A DNA stretch of 52,032 bases. It comes from JBNKDD01 sp050288085 (GTDB taxonomy: Bacteria > Chloroflexota > Anaerolineae > Aggregatilineales > UBA3940). Both the position numbers and the translations under genes were made by a program. The notes under the pieces were generated by a model. It was not told the origin of the DNA, made no database searches, and saw only the letters and a list, made by a program, of their open reading frames with translations. This document shows, in pieces, positions 8,093-15,143 of the stretch (position 1 is its first letter; every line of letters begins with the position of its first letter). The stretch spans positions 1 through 52,032 of the forward strand of contig JBNKDD010000007.1 in the NCBI GenBank assembly GCA_050288085.1, written 5' to 3'.

Positions 8093-9025
8093 ATGGTTGA
8101 GAATGTTGGAACAGTAAAGGAATTATTATCCGATCAGCAATATATTGCCGGTGACGAGATTGCAACGGTGCTGTTTTTGGCAGAGCAGTTAGGTAAACCG
8201 CTTCTGCTGGAAGGCCCGGCGGGGGTGGGTAAGACCGAACTCAGTAAAGCCTGGGCTGCCGCTACCAATCGCCCGCTGGTGCGGCTTCAATGTTATGAAG
8301 GGTTAGACGAGGGTAAGGCCCTCTACGAGTGGGAATATGCCAAGCAGATGCTCTATACGCAGCTCTTGCGCGACAAGCTGTCCGATCTGCTTTCCGAAGC
8401 AGGAACGCTCGCCGAGGCCGCCGACCGGTTGGCTGCCGAGGAAGATGTGTTCTTCTCTGAGCGGTTCCTGCTTGCCCGTCCACTGCTGCGGGCGATCAAC
8501 AATGACGAACAAACGGTTCTGCTGATCGACGAGATCGACCGGGCTGACGCTGAGTTTGAGGCGTTTCTCCTTGAAATTCTGAGTGACTTTCAGATCAGTA
8601 TCCCAGAGATCGGGACGATCAAAGCGCGTTTCCACCCCATCGTTTTCCTGACCAGTAACAATACCCGTGAACTGAGTGAGGCGCTCAAACGCCGCTGTCT
8701 ATACCTGTACGTCGATTATCCCACTGTGGATGAAGAACTGCGGATTGTACAGATCAAAGTACCTGACTTACAGTCAAATCTGGCTGAACAGGCGGTTGAA
8801 GCCGTCCACTCGCTGCGTAAAATGGACTTGAAGAAACACCCCAGTGTCAGTGAAACACTTGACTGGGCACGGGCATTAGTCACCTTAAATGCAAATTCGC
8901 TGGATCGTGACACCCTCGAAAATACATTGACCGTTTTGCTCAAATATGAGGCCGATCTACAGCGTGCCCGCCGGGTGCTTCGTGGTGGCGGCAGCGAGGA
9001 TATCGATAGGCGGTATGGGTATTAA
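8093..9025 (+). CDS. MoxR-type AAA+ ATPase
   Basis: 310 residues. Walker A GPAGVGKT (41-48), Walker B VLLIDEID (D146, E147) and the sensor region FLTSNNTRELSEALKRRC mark a MoxR/CoxD ATPase. Such enzymes work with a von Willebrand factor A partner to insert metals or remodel complexes. The expected partner is the VWA protein at 10135, but three unrelated AT-rich genes lie between. The ribosome site is AAGG-type. The stretch between Walker A and B (about 85-125) is longer than usual and Glu/Ala-rich, a trait of the CoxD-like subgroup. The client protein is not visible in the window. Confidence 0.92.
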   Translation: MVENVGTVKELLSDQQYIAGDEIATVLFLAEQLGKPLLLEGPAGVGKTELSKAWAAATNRPLVRLQCYEGLDEGKALYEWEYAKQMLYTQLLRDKLSDLLSEAGTLAEAADRLAAEEDVFFSERFLLARPLLRAINNDEQTVLLIDEIDRADAEFEAFLLEILSDFQISIPEIGTIKARFHPIVFLTSNNTRELSEALKRRCLYLYVDYPTVDEELRIVQIKVPDLQSNLAEQAVEAVHSLRKMDLKKHPSVSETLDWARALVTLNANSLDRDTLENTLTVLLKYEADLQRARRVLRGGGSEDIDRRYGY

Positions 9026-9084
9026 GTAAGCTCCTCTCGATTCATGTACAATATTTATATCCTAAGCATGAGTCGGGGGAAAAA

Positions 9085-9483
9085 ATGGATATCTCAGAGG
9101 CTTTACGAATTACGCAATGTTTGGCTGATGGTATTGATCCAATCACTGGGGAGATTTTTCCGGTAGAAAGCCCTTATCAACATCCTCAAATAATACGTGC
9201 TTTGTTCGCGGTTATAAAGGCAGCCGAGCAAACTGTTCAGCGTCAACGACGCCAAAGGGAATTACCCGAAAATGCAGGCAAGCCCTGGACAGATGAAGAA
9301 GATAGAACGCTTGGCGAAGGATTTGATGCAGGGTTAAATGTTGGACAATTATCTAAACGGCATAAACGGACACGAGGTGCGATACAAGCCCGGCTTATCA
9401 AGTTAGGGAAGATTTCACCTGATAACCTGAGTGTACCTACCTCATGGACGAGTTCACGAGGAGGGGGCGATGTACAGAGTTGA
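9085..9483 (+). CDS. Conserved hypothetical protein with helix-turn-helix-like C terminus
   Basis: 132 residues. It begins with the block LADGIDPITGEIFPVESPYQ and ends with WTDEEDRTLGEGFDAGLNVGQLSKRHKRTRGAIQARLIKLG, which looks like a Myb/homeodomain-like helix-turn-helix. The two-part layout recurs in bacteria as a small family of unknown function (recollection, not a search). GGGGGAA precedes the ATG. The base composition is visibly more AT-rich than the flanking MoxR and VWA genes. The stop overlaps the antitoxin start (9470), so it may be cotranscribed with the TA pair, possibly as a third component. Confidence 0.7.
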   Translation: MDISEALRITQCLADGIDPITGEIFPVESPYQHPQIIRALFAVIKAAEQTVQRQRRQRELPENAGKPWTDEEDRTLGEGFDAGLNVGQLSKRHKRTRGAIQARLIKLGKISPDNLSVPTSWTSSRGGGDVQS

Positions 9484-9694
9484 TCTCGAAGAAGCAAAAT
9501 CCTCATTAGTTGAATTGATCAAGGCTGCCATTGAAGGTGAGGATGTGTTCATCCTCAATGATAATCAGCAAGCGGTTCAGCTTGTGCCTATTCAGTCACA
9601 AAAGCGTCAGCCGAAGTTTGGCAGTGCCAAAGGTCTAATTAAGATGTCTGAGGATTTTGACGAGCCACTACCAGACTTTAATGAGTATATGTGA
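9470..9694 (+). CDS. Type II antitoxin, Phd/VapB-like
   Basis: 74 residues starting MYRVDLEEAKSSLVELI, a Phd/YefM-like N-terminal dimerisation and DNA-binding domain. The C-terminal tail (FGSAKGLIKMSEDFDEPLPDFNEY) is the acidic, flexible type that wraps the toxin. The start at 9470 is chosen because GAGGAGGGGG lies just upstream and the sequence begins at the typical domain edge; the frame runs further upstream without a ribosome site. It ends in TGATG with the toxin ATG, the classic antitoxin-toxin overlap. It probably represses its own operon through DNA binding by the N-terminal domain. Confidence 0.88.
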   Translation: MYRVDLEEAKSSLVELIKAAIEGEDVFILNDNQQAVQLVPIQSQKRQPKFGSAKGLIKMSEDFDEPLPDFNEYM

Positions 9695-10080
9695 TGCAAG
9701 TATTGCTTGATACACATAGTTTTTTGTGGTTCATTGATGGTAATCCAAATCTTAGCAATACTGCACGTTTGTTGATTGAAAATGAAGATAATCAACCTTT
9801 TCTAAGTGTAGCAAGCTTATGGGAAATGGCTATTAAAGTGAGTTTGGGCAAGTTGATTCTTTCCCAGCCATTCGACAGTCTAATTCCCCAACAATTAAAG
9901 ACTAATGGTATTGACATATCAGATATTAAGTTCGCACATCTTTCCAGGGTATCAACGTTGCCCTTCCATCATCGCGATCCTTTTGATCGTTTAATTATTG
10001 CACAGGCTTTGGAGGAAGAATTACCAATTATCTCAGGTGATAAGGCTTTTGATGCCTATAATATTGAGCGATTGTGGTAG
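9694..10080 (+). CDS. PIN-domain toxin (VapC-type ribonuclease)
   Basis: 128 residues. The acidic PIN quartet is complete: D6 (LLDTHS), E44 (SLWEMAIK), D95/D98 (HRDPFDRLI) and D116 (SGDKAFD), so the nuclease should be active. The layout LDTHSFLWFIDG and FHHRDPFDRLIIAQA is typical of the chromosomal PIN subgroup paired with Phd-like antitoxins. The start is the ATG of the TGATG overlap; a GTG three bases earlier is possible. Composition is strongly AT-rich, in contrast to its neighbours, a sign of horizontal transfer. The likely target is tRNA or other structured RNA, as known for VapC enzymes. Confidence 0.92.
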   Translation: MQVLLDTHSFLWFIDGNPNLSNTARLLIENEDNQPFLSVASLWEMAIKVSLGKLILSQPFDSLIPQQLKTNGIDISDIKFAHLSRVSTLPFHHRDPFDRLIIAQALEEELPIISGDKAFDAYNIERLW

Positions 10081-10134
10081 TGGTTGATAAGACGCTTCTT
10101 TGGTAGATAAACAGGGTTGTGAGGAGTCGTAACA

Positions 10135-11511
10135 ATGGAACACCGCATGACAAGATTCGTGGCCGGACTGCGTGCCTCCGGGGTGCGGGTGTCGATAGCC
10201 GAAAGTCAGGATGCATGGCGGGCCGTTGAAAAGCTGGGAATCGTTGATCGTGAAGCTTTCAGGCTGGCCCTGCGTTCTACACTGGTTAAAGAATCTGCGG
10301 ACTACGAAGTCTTCGACGAGCTGTTCCCAATGTATTTTGGGACGGGAACACCACCCCTCCTCAATCCCCAGGCAGAATTGAGTCCCGAACAACAGCAGAT
10401 GCTTCAGCAAGGGATGGAACAGCTTGCCGGTGATCTGGCCGAGTTGTTGAGTTGGCTCCTGAGCGGGCAGCAGCCGACCGAAGAAGAACTCCGCGAACTG
10501 GCCGATCAGGCCGGTATTCAGATGGCAGACTCGCCCTATCAGGCTCGCTGGTATGCCCGCCGGATGCAGCGGCTGCTTAATTGGGAGCAGCTTAAGGATG
10601 TGCTCGAATTGTTGTGGGAGTTCCTGGCCCAACAAGGAATGGACCCGCAAACCATTGAGCAGTTGAAACAACAAGCCGCCGAGAATCAGCAAATCCTTCA
10701 GGAACAATTAGAGAATGTGGCGGGTGAAGCGATCCGCGACAATATAGCCGATCAGTGGAGGGAACTTCGCCAGACTGCCCATGATTTGATGCAGCGTTCG
10801 TTTGACTCCCTGAGCGAAACTGAGATGGATGTGCTGCGCGAACAGGTGCGGCGTCTGGCCGCCCGGCTGCGGAGTCGGGCCGCACTCCGCCAGAAGCGAG
10901 GTAAACAGGGTAAGCTCGATGCAAAGTCAACCATCCGGGCCAATCTGCGCTATGGCGGCGTCCCGCTCGAACTTAAGCTCCGTAGAAAACGCCAGAAGCC
11001 GAAGCTGGTTGTTTTCCTGGATGTGAGTACATCGATGCGCCCGGTGGCCGAGTTCTTTTTGCGGCTGCTGTACGAATTACAAGATCAGGTGCAGCGCACG
11101 CGCAGTTTTGCCTTCATCGATCACCTGGAAGATGTGACAACCGAGATGTCTACACTGAGTGCAGATAAGGCGATCCACGCCGTGCTGACCAAGCTGCCCT
11201 CCGGTTATTACAACACCGATCTGGGATCAAGCTTGCGCCAGTTTGTTAACCAGCACCTGGGGGCGGTGGATCGGCGGACAACCGTGATCGTGCTGGGGGA
11301 CGGGCGGAACAACTACAACAATCCGGCCCTTGATGCTTTGGAGTCGATCAAGCGGCGGGGGCGTAAGCTGATCTGGATGAACCCAGAATATCCCCGTCAA
11401 TGGGGAACCGGTGACAGCGATATGCGCGACTATGCGCCGGTTTGCGATGCGGTTTACCAGGTGCGCAACCTGAATCAACTGACCGACGCCATCGACAAAA
11501 TGCTGGCGTAA
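10135..11511 (+). CDS. VWA-domain protein, CoxE-like partner of MoxR
   Basis: 458 residues. The N-terminal helical part contains the RFVAGLRASGVRVSIAES block typical of CoxE-like proteins. A long Gln/Glu-rich coiled coil follows (about 80-240). The C-terminal VWA domain has an intact MIDAS motif, DVSTS (D296, S298, S300), and VIVLGDGRNN. It would bind a metal-dependent ligand and work with the MoxR ATPase upstream to mature or load a client complex. GAGGAG is 8 bases before the ATG. The TA insert separates it from its partner; coupling may be kept by read-through. A palindrome and a strong terminator follow. Confidence 0.9.
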   Translation: MEHRMTRFVAGLRASGVRVSIAESQDAWRAVEKLGIVDREAFRLALRSTLVKESADYEVFDELFPMYFGTGTPPLLNPQAELSPEQQQMLQQGMEQLAGDLAELLSWLLSGQQPTEEELRELADQAGIQMADSPYQARWYARRMQRLLNWEQLKDVLELLWEFLAQQGMDPQTIEQLKQQAAENQQILQEQLENVAGEAIRDNIADQWRELRQTAHDLMQRSFDSLSETEMDVLREQVRRLAARLRSRAALRQKRGKQGKLDAKSTIRANLRYGGVPLELKLRRKRQKPKLVVFLDVSTSMRPVAEFFLRLLYELQDQVQRTRSFAFIDHLEDVTTEMSTLSADKAIHAVLTKLPSGYYNTDLGSSLRQFVNQHLGAVDRRTTVIVLGDGRNNYNNPALDALESIKRRGRKLIWMNPEYPRQWGTGDSDMRDYAPVCDAVYQVRNLNQLTDAIDKMLA

Positions 11512-11515
11512 CCGA

Positions 11516-11537
11516 ACACGGCGTGCCGTGTCTCTAC
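11516..11537. repeat. Degenerate copy of the intergenic GTAGGG..CCCTAC palindrome
   Basis: ACACGGC-GT-GCCGTGT (11516-11531) followed by CTCTAC. The right flank keeps the CTAC end of the family; the left outer arm is lost in the stop-codon region of the VWA gene. Confidence 0.5.
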
Positions 11538-11547
11538 AAAAATGTAC

Positions 11548-11578
11548 AAAGGGAGCACCTGTCCGGTACTCCCTTTTT
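11548..11578 (+). terminator. Rho-independent terminator after the VWA gene
   Basis: Stem AAAGGGAG-c-ACC (11548-11559) with GGT-a-CTCCCTTT (11565-11576), a 5-base loop and a run of T to 11578. Confidence 0.85.
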
Positions 11579-11670
11579 GATATGTGTCCGAACAATCACC
11601 TGCCTCTCACATCACTGTACCCCTGTCATTTGTCACCCCGCCATTGTGACATTTTGCACTAATCCTCGAA

Positions 11671-11697
11671 ATAAGCAACCCTTATACTTATCATAAG
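11671..11697. promoter_or_regulatory. Putative operator of the ArsR-type regulator
   Basis: Two interlocked dyads: ATAAG-N5-CTTAT (11671-11685) and CTTAT-C-ATAAG (11687-11697). They lie 44-70 bases before the regulator start, where an autoregulatory ArsR-family dimer would be expected to bind. A TATACT at 11683 overlaps them but lacks a well spaced -35. Confidence 0.5.
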
Positions 11698-11740
11698 ATA
11701 GTGAAATATGTAGATAACCGAATAGATGCAAGAAAGAATT

Positions 11741-12079
11741 ATGACACAGGTTGATCCTAAACTCAGAGAAGAAGTTGCCGAACTTCATGCCAGAATGTGC
11801 TCCGGGCTGGCCGACTGCAACCGGATATTGATCCTCTACTCGCTGTCGAATGGGCCGGTTAACGTCGGTGACCTGGCGGATATGCTGGCGCTTCCACAAC
11901 CGACCGTATCGCGCCATTTAAAAGTTCTGCGTGAGCGCGGCCTGGTGAACGCAGAACGGAACGGGCAGTCCGTGTTCTATTCCGTATCTGATATGCGCAT
12001 CATCCAGGCAATGGACACACTGCGAGCTGTTATGACAGACCTTCTCGAAAATCAGGCGGCACTGACTCGTGCTGACTAG
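11741..12079 (+). CDS. ArsR-family regulator, probable thiol/sulfide sensor
   Basis: 112 residues of winged helix-turn-helix (recognition helix QPTVSRHLKVLRERGL). The ATG at 11741 is preferred over 11726 because AAGAAAGA precedes it. The metal-binding ELCVC motif is absent; instead two cysteines, C20 and C26 (MCSGLADC), lie in the helix before the winged domain. Persulfide-sensing ArsR proteins such as SqrR and BigR also use two cysteines, though at other positions, so thiol sensing is an inference from the Cys pair and from the sulfur operon that follows. It likely represses its own operon through the dyads just upstream. Confidence 0.85.
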   Translation: MTQVDPKLREEVAELHARMCSGLADCNRILILYSLSNGPVNVGDLADMLALPQPTVSRHLKVLRERGLVNAERNGQSVFYSVSDMRIIQAMDTLRAVMTDLLENQAALTRAD

Positions 12080-12115
12080 CCACGCCCCTACAAATAGTTT
12101 CGGAGTGAAACCCAC

Positions 12116-13345
12116 ATGAAAACCCTGTTAATCCTCGGAGCGGGAACCGGTGGTACGATGGTCGCTAACAAGATGGTCGAAGAACTCGACCTGAACGAGT
12201 GGCGGATCGTCATCGTGGACCGCGACGAGACGCACTACTACCAACCCGGTTTCCTGTTTATCCCTTTCGGCATCTATGGCCCATCGGATGTGATCAAGCC
12301 CAAGCGTGACTTCCTCCCACGCGAGGTCGAAGTCATGATGACCGACATCGAGTTGATCGAACCGGATGCCAATCAGGTAAAGCTCGCCAACGGCAGGACC
12401 ATTAAATACGATTACCTGGTCGTTTCGACCGGCAGCCACCTTGTACCCGAAGAAACCGAGGGTCTGGTCGGTGATGGCTGGCGCAAAAATATCTATGACT
12501 TCTATACCCACGATGGCGCAGTCGCCCTGGCCCGTTATTTGCGCACCTGGGAGGGTGGGCGATTGGTGGTCAACGTGGTTGAGATGCCGATCAAATGCCC
12601 GGTCGCACCGCTGGAATTTCTGTTCCTGGCTGATTGGTACTTCCACGAGCGTGGAATGCGCGACAAGGTCGAGCTGATCTACGCTACGCCGCTCGATGGC
12701 GCGTTCACCAAGCCGCGGGCCTCATCTATTCTGGGTGGGATGCTCGAAGATAAGGGGGTTCAACTTGAGCCGACTTTCAATACTGGTCAGGTGGACAGTG
12801 GGGCAAATAAGCTGAAATCATGGGATGGCCGCGAGATCGATTACGATCTGCTGGTTACCATCCCAACTAACATGGGCGCGGAAGTGATCGAGCGGTCCGG
12901 TATGGGCGACGATCTGCGGTTCATCCCGACCGACAAGCATACGCTCCAATCGAAGAAGTGGGAGAACGTGTGGATCATCGGTGATGCAGGCAATCTGCCT
13001 ACCTCTAAAGCCGGTTCCGTAGCGCACTTTATGCTGGACGTATTGATTGAGAATATGCTCCGCCACATGGATGGGTTGGCCCCGCTGCCAGCATTCGATG
13101 GACACGCCAACTGTTTTATTGAATCCGGCTTCGATAAGGGTATCTTGATCGACTTCAACTACGATGTTGAGCCGCTGCCCGGCAGGTTCCCACTACCCGG
13201 ATTTGGCCCCTTCGCGCTCCTCCAAGAATCGCCGGTCAATCACTGGGGGAAGATGTCCTTCCGCTGGGTGTATTGGAATATGCTGCTGAGGGGCGAAGAG
13301 ATGCCGTTCACCTCGCAGATGACGATGGCCGGTAAGTGGGCATAG
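12116..13345 (+). CDS. Sulfide:quinone oxidoreductase-like FAD flavoprotein
   Basis: 409 residues. The FAD Rossmann motif is GAGTGG (8-13); YDYLVVSTGS and VWIIGDAGNLPTSKAGSVA are the second FAD-binding block. Two cysteines, C161 (MPIKCPVAP) and C333 (NCFIESG), fall where the redox pair of SQR enzymes lies (Cys160 and Cys356 in Acidithiobacillus), so sulfide oxidation to sulfane sulfur is plausible. There is no signal peptide; the enzyme would be a monotopic protein on the cytoplasmic face, with a C-terminal amphipathic region (WGKMSFRWVYWNMLLRG). It is followed by DUF1641, TusE-like and DsrE2-like genes on the same strand with short gaps, which supports a sulfur-transfer role. Confidence 0.85.
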   Translation: MKTLLILGAGTGGTMVANKMVEELDLNEWRIVIVDRDETHYYQPGFLFIPFGIYGPSDVIKPKRDFLPREVEVMMTDIELIEPDANQVKLANGRTIKYDYLVVSTGSHLVPEETEGLVGDGWRKNIYDFYTHDGAVALARYLRTWEGGRLVVNVVEMPIKCPVAPLEFLFLADWYFHERGMRDKVELIYATPLDGAFTKPRASSILGGMLEDKGVQLEPTFNTGQVDSGANKLKSWDGREIDYDLLVTIPTNMGAEVIERSGMGDDLRFIPTDKHTLQSKKWENVWIIGDAGNLPTSKAGSVAHFMLDVLIENMLRHMDGLAPLPAFDGHANCFIESGFDKGILIDFNYDVEPLPGRFPLPGFGPFALLQESPVNHWGKMSFRWVYWNMLLRGEEMPFTSQMTMAGKWA

Positions 13346-13357
13346 TGGAGAATCAAC

Positions 13358-14056
13358 ATGGCTGACCTGGTATTACCCGACGTTCAAACCGATGAAATCG
13401 CCGCACTGAATCAGAAGCTCGACTACCTGACAGAATTATTAGAAGAACAGCGCAAACGTCAGGAAGCATTCGATGACCTTAAGCGGGATTTCACCCCGAT
13501 TGTCAATCAGATGGTTAATCTAGCCATCGAGGAATTAGACGATATCGGCGCGGATTTCGTGCTGGAAGATTTGCTCTATTTGCTCAAGCGGGTTGTCCGC
13601 AACACCAAGCTGTGGATCAAGATGATGGATCGGGTTGAGGCCGCGATGGACCTGGCCGACGAAGCTGAAATACTCAGCACACAGGTTTTCAACAGTGCCG
13701 TCGAAACACTCGATCAGTTGGAGCGCAAAGGATACTTCACGTTTATGCAGGGCGGCATGGACATCATGGAACGGATCGTCACGGAATTTGGCGAGGAAGA
13801 TATCCGCGCCCTGGGCGATAACATCGTCACCATCCTGATGACCGTCCGTAATATGACCCAGCCCGAAATCCTATCCTTTGCCAACAACGCGGTTGATGCT
13901 ATCCGGGAGGAGGAAGGTTCGGACGAAACACCCTCCGCCATGAACTTACTACGTGAACTCAGCGATCCCCAGGTGCGCCGGGGGCTCGCCAAGATGATCA
14001 ATATGGTGAAGTCTTTTGCGGAACGCCCGCAAACACCACCAGCGAATACCAATTAA
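13358..14056 (+). CDS. DUF1641 protein, sulfur-operon component
   Basis: 232 residues, almost wholly helical and acidic, with no membrane span. The C-terminal block NLLRELSDPQVRRGLAKMINMVKSF matches the signature end of DUF1641 proteins. The N terminus is a heptad-like helix (LDYLTELLEEQRKRQEAFDDL). DUF1641 proteins occur beside SQR-type and formate dehydrogenase genes and have no established activity; an accessory or scaffold role for the flavoprotein is inferred. It starts 12 bases after the SQR-like stop. Confidence 0.82.
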   Translation: MADLVLPDVQTDEIAALNQKLDYLTELLEEQRKRQEAFDDLKRDFTPIVNQMVNLAIEELDDIGADFVLEDLLYLLKRVVRNTKLWIKMMDRVEAAMDLADEAEILSTQVFNSAVETLDQLERKGYFTFMQGGMDIMERIVTEFGEEDIRALGDNIVTILMTVRNMTQPEILSFANNAVDAIREEEGSDETPSAMNLLRELSDPQVRRGLAKMINMVKSFAERPQTPPANTN

Positions 14057-14092
14057 CCCTAATCAATATAAGCATTGAGGAGACACATAACA

Positions 14093-14410
14093 ATGACAGC
14101 AGTAGACACCACTATTCTGGACAACCTTGAGTTTGACGAAGAAGGCTTCCTGGTCAATCCGGCAGATTGGACGCCCGAAATTGGAGCGGCTATCGCCGTT
14201 GAGATCGGGCTTGACCTGACCGATCGCCACTGGACGGTGCTCAACTTCGCCCGCGAGGTATACGAGTCTGAGGGGGAAGCACCCACCCTACGCCGCATCA
14301 CCAAGCAATCCGGCGTCGATACGAAAGAAATGTACGATCTCTTCCCCGGTGGCCCGGCCAAGCTTGCGGCCCAGGTGGCGGGTCTGCATAAGCCGACCGG
14401 CTGCATCTAA
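14093..14410 (+). CDS. TusE/DsrC-like sulfur carrier with a single C-terminal cysteine
   Basis: 105 residues. The C terminus KPTGCI contains the penultimate active cysteine (C104) of the DsrC/TusE family. The second DsrC cysteine, 11 residues earlier, is Ala93 here (LAAQVAGL), so it is TusE-like and cannot form the intramolecular trisulfide seen in dissimilatory DsrC. Other family marks are FDEEGFLVNPADWTPEIG and HWTVLNFAREVY. The start is the ATG after GAGGAGA, not the TTG at 14075. It would accept persulfide sulfur from the DsrE-like partner downstream or from the flavoprotein product. Confidence 0.92.
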   Translation: MTAVDTTILDNLEFDEEGFLVNPADWTPEIGAAIAVEIGLDLTDRHWTVLNFAREVYESEGEAPTLRRITKQSGVDTKEMYDLFPGGPAKLAAQVAGLHKPTGCI

Positions 14411-14463
14411 GAAAAGTTATTGATGGGGATATAGACCAGTCCCATTATTAAGGAGAATTTAAA

Positions 14464-14985
14464 ATGCCCGGCTTCCCAAAAGCAGCTACCAAAAATAACG
14501 GCGCAGCCGCCGAAAAGAAAAACCGCAAGATTTGCATCATCGCGTCAAAAGGATCACTGGATATGGCCTACCCGCCGCTGATCCTGGCGAACTCTGCCCG
14601 GATGCAAGGCGTGGACTGCGATATTTTCTTCACCTTCTGGGGGATGGATATCATCACCAAGAAGAAGATGGATAAGCTCCAGGTTGCGACCGTCGGCAAC
14701 CCGAACATGCACCCGATGTTCCACATCCCGACTATGGTCGGGGGGCTGCCCGGTATGTCGTCGATGGCCTCAGCCATGATGCGCCAGGAGATCGATAAGC
14801 TGGGCTTCCCACCGGTTGGGGAGTTCATTCAACTCATGATTGACTCAGGCGTCAATCTCTATGCCTGCCAGATGTCCTGTGACATGATGGGGCTTGAGCA
14901 AGATGATTTCCTTGATGGCGTCAAGATCGTTGGTGCGATGGAGTTCATCGAATTCTCTGAGGACGCACAGATTATCTTTGTCTAG
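14464..14985 (+). CDS. DsrE2-like sulfurtransferase
   Basis: 173 residues. An Ala/Lys-rich N terminus leads into IIASKGSLDMAYPPLILANSA, the start of a DsrE/F/H fold. The long Met-rich loop (VGGLPGMSSMASAMM) and the C135-x3-C139 pair (YACQMSC) are typical of the DsrE2 group, in which one cysteine carries the persulfide. C24 and C52 are extra. AAGGAGA precedes the start. It is the last gene of the sulfur operon; a hairpin terminator follows. The likely job is to pass sulfane sulfur to the TusE-like carrier encoded just before it. Confidence 0.9.
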   Translation: MPGFPKAATKNNGAAAEKKNRKICIIASKGSLDMAYPPLILANSARMQGVDCDIFFTFWGMDIITKKKMDKLQVATVGNPNMHPMFHIPTMVGGLPGMSSMASAMMRQEIDKLGFPPVGEFIQLMIDSGVNLYACQMSCDMMGLEQDDFLDGVKIVGAMEFIEFSEDAQIIFV

Positions 14986-15010
14986 CCAGAAAGCTCTTTA
15001 GTTAGCTACC

Positions 15011-15039
15011 AGGGCGGGTGTTATTATTGCACCCGCCCT
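15011..15039 (+). terminator. Terminator of the sulfur operon
   Basis: Perfect 10-bp stem AGGGCGGGTG (15011-15020) with CACCCGCCCT (15030-15039) and a 9-base loop, followed by TTGTTGTTTC, a broken U run. Confidence 0.8.
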
Positions 15040-15143
15040 TTGTTGTTTCTATTGTCCTTGCGAATGTACATGCGCGGTAGTGGCTGTGGGTGATAAACTC
15101 TATATGCTGTGAAGTAGCGATATAGAGAAAGAGAAAACGGTAT

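Noticed and set aside
9431..9469. Extended start of the antitoxin at 9431
   Set aside because: No ribosome site; the ATG at 9470 has a strong GAGGAGG and starts at the domain edge.
10033..10707. Minus-strand 224-codon frame opposite the VWA gene
   Set aside because: Antisense shadow of a well supported VWA gene; Leu/His-rich wording and no ribosome site.
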